Assembly (NCBI GenBank): GCA_016926235.1
Contig: JAFGOZ010000577.1
Coordinates: 1-18,573, forward strand
Source of the DNA: Bacteroidales bacterium
Lineage (GTDB): Bacteria; Bacteroidota; Bacteroidia; Bacteroidales; UBA10428
Direction: 5' to 3'
Length of the DNA: 18,573 bases
The translations under genes and the position numbers were made by a program. Numbering within the stretch: position 1 is the first letter of the stretch; the number at the start of each line of letters is the position of its first letter. Below are positions 14,443 to 18,573 of the stretch, piece after piece. A model generated the notes under the pieces. The model ran no database searches and had not been told where the DNA came from. It worked only from the letters and a program-made list of their open reading frames with translations.

Positions 14443-15450
14443 ATGAAACATAACTGTATTCTAATTATCATTATAGCTTTATTTATTTTACTATTATGGA
14501 ATTGTAATAAAGATGAGGATGATAGCACAGAATTAATAGGTAATTGGGTTGAATTATCAGATTTTGAAGGTGTTCCACGATCTGATGCAGTGGCATTTGC
14601 AATTGATGATAAGGGATATGTTGGTACAGGGTATGATGGAGACATCCGGCTTTCTGACTTTTGGGAATACAACTCAGAAAAAGACACATGGTTACAAAAA
14701 GCGGACTTCCCTGGCAGTGCAAGAAACGGGGCTGTGGGAATGGCTACAGACACAAAAGGCTATATCGGTACAGGGTATGATGGCTTGAAAAAATTAAAAG
14801 ACTTCTGGGAGTATGACCCTGATTCAAATTTGTGGACTCAAAAGGCAGATTTTGGAGGTTCTGAAAGATATGCAGCAGTAGGCATGACTATAAATAATAA
14901 ATGTTATATAGGAACCGGATTTGACGGTAATTATTTGAAGGACTTTTGGATGTACGATCCTGAAACGGATACATGGGAACAAAAAGTAAGCGTAGGAGGC
15001 AGTAAACGAAGAGATGCTGCTGGATTTGTAATAAACGGAAAAGGGTATATTATGACAGGTATTAATAACGGATCATACGAAACAGACATGTGGAAATATG
15101 ATCCTGAAACAGATTCCTGGGATGAAATGAATGAGATTGCCAATGTAACAGATAAGAAATTTGATGATGACTACTCAAGCATATACGGAATTGGTAAAGT
15201 GGCTTTTACAATAAATGGCAAAGGATATCTGGCGACAGCTGGCTCAGGAGTTAGTGGTACCGTTTGGGAATATGATCCGACAACGGATCTCTGGGAACAA
15301 AAAACATCACTTGAAGGCTCCACCAGAGTAGATGCAACAGGATTTGCAATTGGTGACCATGGATACATTACTACCGGCCACAACAGCAGCTACTATTTTG
15401 ATGATATATGGGCATTTCATCCTAATGATGAATATGATGATCAAGACTAA
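14443..15450 (+). CDS. Kelch-repeat beta-propeller lipoprotein
   Basis: This 335-aa protein starts with a lipoprotein signal (IALFILLLWNC, lipid site C21, with an unusual Asn at -1) followed by NKDEDDS, an acidic K-D-E run typical of surface export in Bacteroidota. Six Kelch blades of about 48 residues follow, beginning near residues 46, 94, 142, 190, 247 and 295. Each has the pattern R-x-x-A-V-G-M/F, K-G-Y-I-G-T-G, L-x-D-F-W-E-Y-D-P-x-T-D-x-W-x-Q-K. The strand NWVELSDFEG (about 34-43) probably closes the ring with the last blade. The fifth blade carries an insertion (about 230-248). The repeats are very alike, which suggests recent internal duplication. No copper-oxidase residues or other catalytic motif was recognised; a binding role is likely. 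The DUF4907 gene overlaps its 3' end. Confidence 0.88.
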   Translation: MKHNCILIIIIALFILLLWNCNKDEDDSTELIGNWVELSDFEGVPRSDAVAFAIDDKGYVGTGYDGDIRLSDFWEYNSEKDTWLQKADFPGSARNGAVGMATDTKGYIGTGYDGLKKLKDFWEYDPDSNLWTQKADFGGSERYAAVGMTINNKCYIGTGFDGNYLKDFWMYDPETDTWEQKVSVGGSKRRDAAGFVINGKGYIMTGINNGSYETDMWKYDPETDSWDEMNEIANVTDKKFDDDYSSIYGIGKVAFTINGKGYLATAGSGVSGTVWEYDPTTDLWEQKTSLEGSTRVDATGFAIGDHGYITTGHNSSYYFDDIWAFHPNDEYDDQD

Positions 15451-15769
15451 ACCTAAATATCAATATTATTTATTGGGAATTGTTTTCATTACATCTATAG
15501 TATTAGGTTTTATGAAACTAAGCGCCAGTAAAAAAGAAAATACATTCAGGCTTGAAGTAATGGAAAATAATAATCATTGGGAGTATATGATATATAAAAA
15601 CGAAAAACTCCTTATACATCAAACAATTGTCCCTGCTATGCAGGGCAAGGTATTATTTAATGATAGTATCTCAGCTTACATAGTTGGCCGTGCTGTAATT
15701 ATGAAACTACAAAAAGGATTATCCCCATCAATCAGTTTAGACGATATTAGAACACCAGGTATTAAGTGA
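15425..15769 (+). CDS. DUF4907-family membrane-anchored protein
   Basis: The frame opens further upstream inside the Kelch gene, but the plausible start is one of four clustered ATGs (15425, 15428, 15434, 15437; MMNMMIKTK). I give the first, making 114 aa. It overlaps the Kelch gene by 26 nt, which implies translational coupling. A basic N-terminus and one hydrophobic segment (YYLLGIVFITSIVLGFM, about 14-30) anchor or export it. The remaining part matches the DUF4907 pattern: NNNHWEYMIYKNEKLLIHQTIVPAMQG, LFNDSISAYIVGRAVIMKLQKG and SLDDIRTPGI. DUF4907 proteins have no known activity that I can name. I believe they occur next to Kelch/propeller genes in related genomes, but that is memory, not something the sequence shows. 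Confidence 0.75.
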   Translation: MMNMMIKTKPKYQYYLLGIVFITSIVLGFMKLSASKKENTFRLEVMENNNHWEYMIYKNEKLLIHQTIVPAMQGKVLFNDSISAYIVGRAVIMKLQKGLSPSISLDDIRTPGIK

Positions 15770-15821
15770 TTTTTAAATAATCCCTCTTATATATCTCTTC
15801 TGTGTTTTCATGTCTTCTCCT

Positions 15822-15849
15822 GTGAGGGAATCTATAAAGAATCCCTCAC
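15822..15849. repeat. Degenerate REP-like hairpin between DUF4907 and kinase genes
   Basis: GTGAGGGA (15822-15829) and TCCCTCAC (15842-15849) form an 8-bp perfect stem with a 12-nt loop. The right arm continues as TCCCTCACGGGAC, which resembles the GTCCC-x-GGGAC palindromes at 8-139. It lies in the 158-bp gap before the kinase gene and has no T-run, so it may be a repeat remnant rather than a terminator. Confidence 0.45.
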
Positions 15850-15927
15850 GGGACGAGACAAAAAATAGTGCATAAACCAAGAATCTTTCTTATATTGCAG
15901 CCCTAACCATAAGACATTTTTTATTTT

Positions 15928-17463
15928 GTGAAAAGAAATGTCCTTCATAACTATCGACGCTACACAATACTGGCAGCCATTATTTTTTCATGCATTGGTC
16001 TGTCACTGGATATAATCCAGCAATGGGGCGCTATTAATTGGGACATACTTCATTTTAGCAAAGGTGCCAGATTATCTTCCGGCCTCAACCCCAATTTAAT
16101 ACGCGATTCGCACCTGGTTATTATTAATCTGATGAATATCACTATATTTATAATACTCGCTGTGCTTCTGTTAAGAAAAAAGATTTCCATTCTTCTTGCC
16201 ACAGTTTTATATGCTGCATCATTAACTACCAATACTTTTGTTTCATACGTATGGTATTTTTCAAAAACTGAATTTATCTCTGCATACATCCTCCGTGACA
16301 TAATCCTGTTCCATTTGATTATTTTTGTTGTAGCTACTTGTTCAAACAGTTTTTTTGCTTTGTTGTTCTCTATTATAGCATCTGTATTTTACATACTCTT
16401 TGCATTTCTTTCCGGAAATAATTTTCTGGTCGAAAACATACCGATAATCATTATGATTATAGGATCTTTTGCCTTTGTATTTAGTAAAATAGTAATACTC
16501 CTTGAGCGAAGCATTCAAAGACAGGAAGAGGAAGCCCGGCAAATAAATGAATTAAGCCGGTTTAAGGAGAAAATGTCACATATGCTTTTACATGATATTA
16601 AAGTTCCTTTAAGCAGTATTATTATGCTAAGCCGAAATAAACCCACTGAAATTACAAGCAACAGCATTCTCTACCAGGCATCGAAAGCGGCACGTATGCT
16701 GGGAAATATTATTGATGTGGAATCAGGGAAAAACATTAAAATAAAACTGAATACTTCAGACATTACACTTACTGAATTAATTGAAGAAGTATTAGGGCAG
16801 GTTCATTATCATGCTCTTGAGAAAAACATTACATTTAACAAACAAATTCCTGATAATACTATCATAATAAAAGGAGATAGAAACTTACTTGAACGCGCTT
16901 TAATAAATATGATAGAAAATGGCATTAAATATTCCCCGGAAAATGGAAGTATTGATATTCATTTTTATTATAAAGATGAAACGGTTAAAATACTTATTTC
17001 CGACCAGGGCCCGGGAATACCTGACGAAGAAAGGGAAAAGATATTTGAGCTTTTTTATACCACCCAAATAAAGAAAGACAAAATACCTTCTACAGGCATT
17101 GGACTTACATTTTGTAAAATGGTAATTGAAGAGCACGGAGGCAATATTGTAGTAGACAATAAAACTAAAAACGGGACTACATTTATTATTACATTGCCCG
17201 GTTTTGATAACCCGGAAATTAAAAGAATGGATTATAATGAAACTATTAATGTTATTTCTATTGATACATTAAATATATTAAAACCTATTGTTCCCAGATT
17301 AAAAGCGCTGGACTTTTATCAAACCAGTGAAATTCTTTTTTTGCTCAACAGTATTGACAGTATTGACAATACAGACATTCAAACTGAGCTGGAAGAAATT
17401 AAAAATGCTGCTCTGTCTTGCAATGCCAAAACATTTCAAAACTTAATAAACTCCATTTCATGA
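15928..17463 (+). CDS. Six-TM sensor histidine kinase with C-terminal helical extension
   Basis: This 511-aa kinase starts at GTG 15928; no in-frame ATG precedes the first helix. About six membrane segments lie at 12-30, 64-82, 87-106, 119-136, 141-162 and 171-191, so the sensor is mostly embedded in the membrane. HisKA follows with LLHDIKVPLSSI (phosphorylated H222). The ATPase domain has the N-box (INMIENGIKYSP, N331), G1 box (ISDQGPGIPDEE, D359), F-box (IFELFYT) and G2 box (STGIGLTFCKMVIEEHGG). After about residue 428 is an extra helical domain of some 80 residues (LNILKPIVPRLKALDFYQT, FLLNSIDSID, ELEEIKNAALSCNAKTFQNLINSI) without histidine. It resembles the Hpt-like helical tail of some hybrid kinases, and there is a 9-bp tandem repeat (17350-17367) coding for SID-SID. 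The regulator gene overlaps its stop by ATGA. Confidence 0.9.
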   Translation: MKRNVLHNYRRYTILAAIIFSCIGLSLDIIQQWGAINWDILHFSKGARLSSGLNPNLIRDSHLVIINLMNITIFIILAVLLLRKKISILLATVLYAASLTTNTFVSYVWYFSKTEFISAYILRDIILFHLIIFVVATCSNSFFALLFSIIASVFYILFAFLSGNNFLVENIPIIIMIIGSFAFVFSKIVILLERSIQRQEEEARQINELSRFKEKMSHMLLHDIKVPLSSIIMLSRNKPTEITSNSILYQASKAARMLGNIIDVESGKNIKIKLNTSDITLTELIEEVLGQVHYHALEKNITFNKQIPDNTIIIKGDRNLLERALINMIENGIKYSPENGSIDIHFYYKDETVKILISDQGPGIPDEEREKIFELFYTTQIKKDKIPSTGIGLTFCKMVIEEHGGNIVVDNKTKNGTTFIITLPGFDNPEIKRMDYNETINVISIDTLNILKPIVPRLKALDFYQTSEILFLLNSIDSIDNTDIQTELEEIKNAALSCNAKTFQNLINSIS

Positions 17464-18326
17464 GTCTTATCACCATACTGGTAGTAGATGACAAACCCGA
17501 ATATCTAAGAACGTATGCCACTATATTTTTCGAGGAAGGTATTCCATACAAAGTTATCAGCGCTACTAATGGGAAAATGGCTGTTGAACTTGCGCAAAAA
17601 GAGAATCCCGATATCATTATCATGGACTGGCAAATGCCTGTAATGGATGGTTTAGAAGCGCTACAAAAGCTTAAAGGGATCTCTTCCACCTGTGATATTC
17701 CGGTTATTATGGCTTCAGGTATTATGCTTAGTAATAAAGATCTTAAACTGGCACTTGACGCAGGGGCTTCAGATTACTTAAGAAAACCTGTGGATAAACT
17801 AGAACTACTTGCCCGCACCCATTCTCATATACGAATGGCACGTTATATTAAAGAAATTAAAGAACGTGATAAAATAATCAATAAAGAAAGAGAAGACCGC
17901 ATTGAACAAATTCTGGAATCATCACAGGCAATATCCCAACAAATTGAGGAAACTACTTCATTTTTCATTCACGAACGAAGGGCTATTCTTGAAGATATTG
18001 AAAAACTTAGAAATGAAGGCAAAAATGACAAAACTATTCTTGAAACCATTATTAAACTCTTGCAGCAAAACCACCAAATGAGTTCATCCACACAATTGCA
18101 TGCCCAAAACAATGAATTCATTAAAAAACTGTTAAAGCTACACCCTAACCTGATACCATCGGAAATAGAGCTCTGCTTATATCTTAAAAACAAAATATCC
18201 TCGAAAGAAATTGCCACTCTAACATTCAGGGCTGAGAATACCATAAAAGTATTGCGAAGCAGGTTACGTAAAAAACTGGGATTAGAAACGGAAAGAAATC
18301 TTTTTAGTTATTTGAATTCCATTTAA
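17460..18326 (+). CDS. Response regulator: receiver, coiled coil, three-Y/LuxR-type HTH
   Basis: The start at ATG 17460 overlaps the kinase stop (ATGA) and gives 288 aa with an immediate receiver strand (MSLITILVVDDKPEY). A longer start at 17418 is in frame but unlikely. The receiver domain (about 1-125) is complete: D10-D11, phosphoacceptor D56 (IIIMDWQMPVMDG), S86 in MASG and K109 in LRKP. Residues about 128-215 are a charged helical coiled coil (KEIKERDKIINKEREDRIEQ, then RRAILEDIEKLRNEGKND). The C-terminal part (about 222-288; FIKKLLKLHPNLIPSEIELC, SSKEIATLTFRAENTIKVLR) is the LuxR-like helix-turn-helix seen in Bacteroidota three-Y regulators. It is the natural partner of the kinase. Its targets are unknown; the adjacent Kelch/DUF4270 genes are one possibility. 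Confidence 0.88.
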   Translation: MSLITILVVDDKPEYLRTYATIFFEEGIPYKVISATNGKMAVELAQKENPDIIIMDWQMPVMDGLEALQKLKGISSTCDIPVIMASGIMLSNKDLKLALDAGASDYLRKPVDKLELLARTHSHIRMARYIKEIKERDKIINKEREDRIEQILESSQAISQQIEETTSFFIHERRAILEDIEKLRNEGKNDKTILETIIKLLQQNHQMSSSTQLHAQNNEFIKKLLKLHPNLIPSEIELCLYLKNKISSKEIATLTFRAENTIKVLRSRLRKKLGLETERNLFSYLNSI

Positions 18327-18383
18327 TCAAGCCATAATTATTCAGGCATATTATTAATCCCGGAAAGGATTGAATGTGAATAG

Positions 18384-18469
18384 CCACAGGTCCAACCTGT
18401 GGTTTCAAAAAGTGCACTTGCCGAACCCTTCAGGGTTCAATAATAAAATATTCAAGCCTTTCAGGCTTG
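18384..18469. repeat. Three tandem REP-like hairpins
   Basis: Three short perfect hairpins lie in a row: CCACAGGT/ACCTGTGG (18384-18402), GAACCCT/AGGGTTC (18423-18438) and CAAGCCT/AGGCTTG (18453-18469). Stems are 7-8 bp with loops of 2-3 nt. The second shares its AACCCT/AGGGTT core with 6272-6286. The set follows the end of the kinase/regulator operon. They look like dispersed intergenic repeats of the REP type; nothing codes here. Confidence 0.6.
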
Positions 18470-18490
18470 TTTGCATAATTATATACATGG

Positions 18491-18519
18491 GGCTGTCTAA
18501 AAAGGCAGCCTCTTTTTTT
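18491..18519 (+). terminator. Intrinsic terminator, possible mobile-element edge
   Basis: GGCTGTCT (18491-18498) pairs with AGGCAGCC (18503-18510) over an AAAA loop, with one G-T wobble, and is followed by a T-rich run (TCTTTTTTTA). It is a classical intrinsic terminator for the kinase/regulator operon. The sequence also resembles ends of insertion sequences that begin GGCTGTCT and carry their own hairpin, but no transposase follows in the 54 bases left. Confidence 0.65.
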
Positions 18520-18573
18520 ATGCAGCTATTTTTGATTTGGTCAAGTTCAGAAAAAAATTTGTTTTTATAGCAT

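Noticed and set aside
15332..15424. A longer DUF4907 protein starting inside the Kelch gene
   Set aside because: The extra 31 residues are read from the out-of-frame Kelch sequence and do not resemble a protein start; a cluster of four ATGs at 15425-15439 precedes the membrane segment.
17418..17459. A longer start for the final response regulator
   Set aside because: It would overlap the kinase by 46 bases; ATG 17460 gives the usual ATGA overlap and starts directly at the receiver strand.
18370..18570. A 66-residue open frame at the end of the window
   Set aside because: It runs through the three hairpins and the terminator, and its protein has no recognisable pattern.

Overview
The window looks like a chromosomal segment of a Bacteroidota bacterium, probably an environmental Bacteroidales or Marinilabiliales-type lineage. 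This rests on the AT-rich DNA, the near absence of Shine-Dalgarno sequences, the lipoprotein signals and the protein families: a TonB-dependent receptor with a carboxypeptidase-regulatory-like N-domain paired with a DUF4249 lipoprotein, DUF4270, DUF4907, LytS/LytTR signalling, and a response regulator with a three-Y-type C-terminal HTH. All family names come from reading the proteins; no database search was possible.

Layout. (1) 1-140: a cluster of perfect short palindromes built on a GTCCC-(G/T)-AGGGAC core, including a REPIN-like 50-bp hairpin. (2) 196-6138 (+): a tripartite RND efflux operon (TolC-like outer membrane protein, membrane-fusion lipoprotein, AcrB-type permease) ending with a small PG0541-family, PII-like accessory protein. 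(3) 6135-6264: a MITE-like hairpin element flanked by CTAG, inserted exactly at the stop codon of that last gene. (4) 6391-11506 (+): a tight operon of TonB-dependent receptor, DUF4249 lipoprotein, LytS-type histidine kinase and LytTR response regulator, closed by a strong hairpin. (5) 11607-14191 (-): DUF4270 lipoprotein followed by an outer-membrane beta-barrel protein. (6) 14443-15769 (+), divergent from (5): a six-bladed Kelch lipoprotein followed by an overlapping DUF4907 membrane-anchored protein. (7) 15928-18326 (+): a six-TM histidine kinase with a C-terminal helical extension, overlapping by ATGA with a response regulator of REC, coiled coil and HTH. (8) 18327-18573: three small hairpins and a textbook intrinsic terminator that could also be the edge of a mobile element.

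How the parts may work together (inference). The RND operon is a drug or toxic-compound exporter with a possible small cytosolic regulator. The receptor operon couples an uptake pore and its lipoprotein partner to a dedicated two-component system. The divergent DUF4270/barrel and Kelch/DUF4907 genes form a compact cell-surface module of unknown function: both lipoproteins carry an acidic K-D-E signal after the lipid cysteine, resembling the Bacteroidota surface-export signal. This module is the best candidate here for an undescribed system. The following kinase/regulator pair may or may not control it, since a 158-bp gap with a REP-like hairpin separates them.
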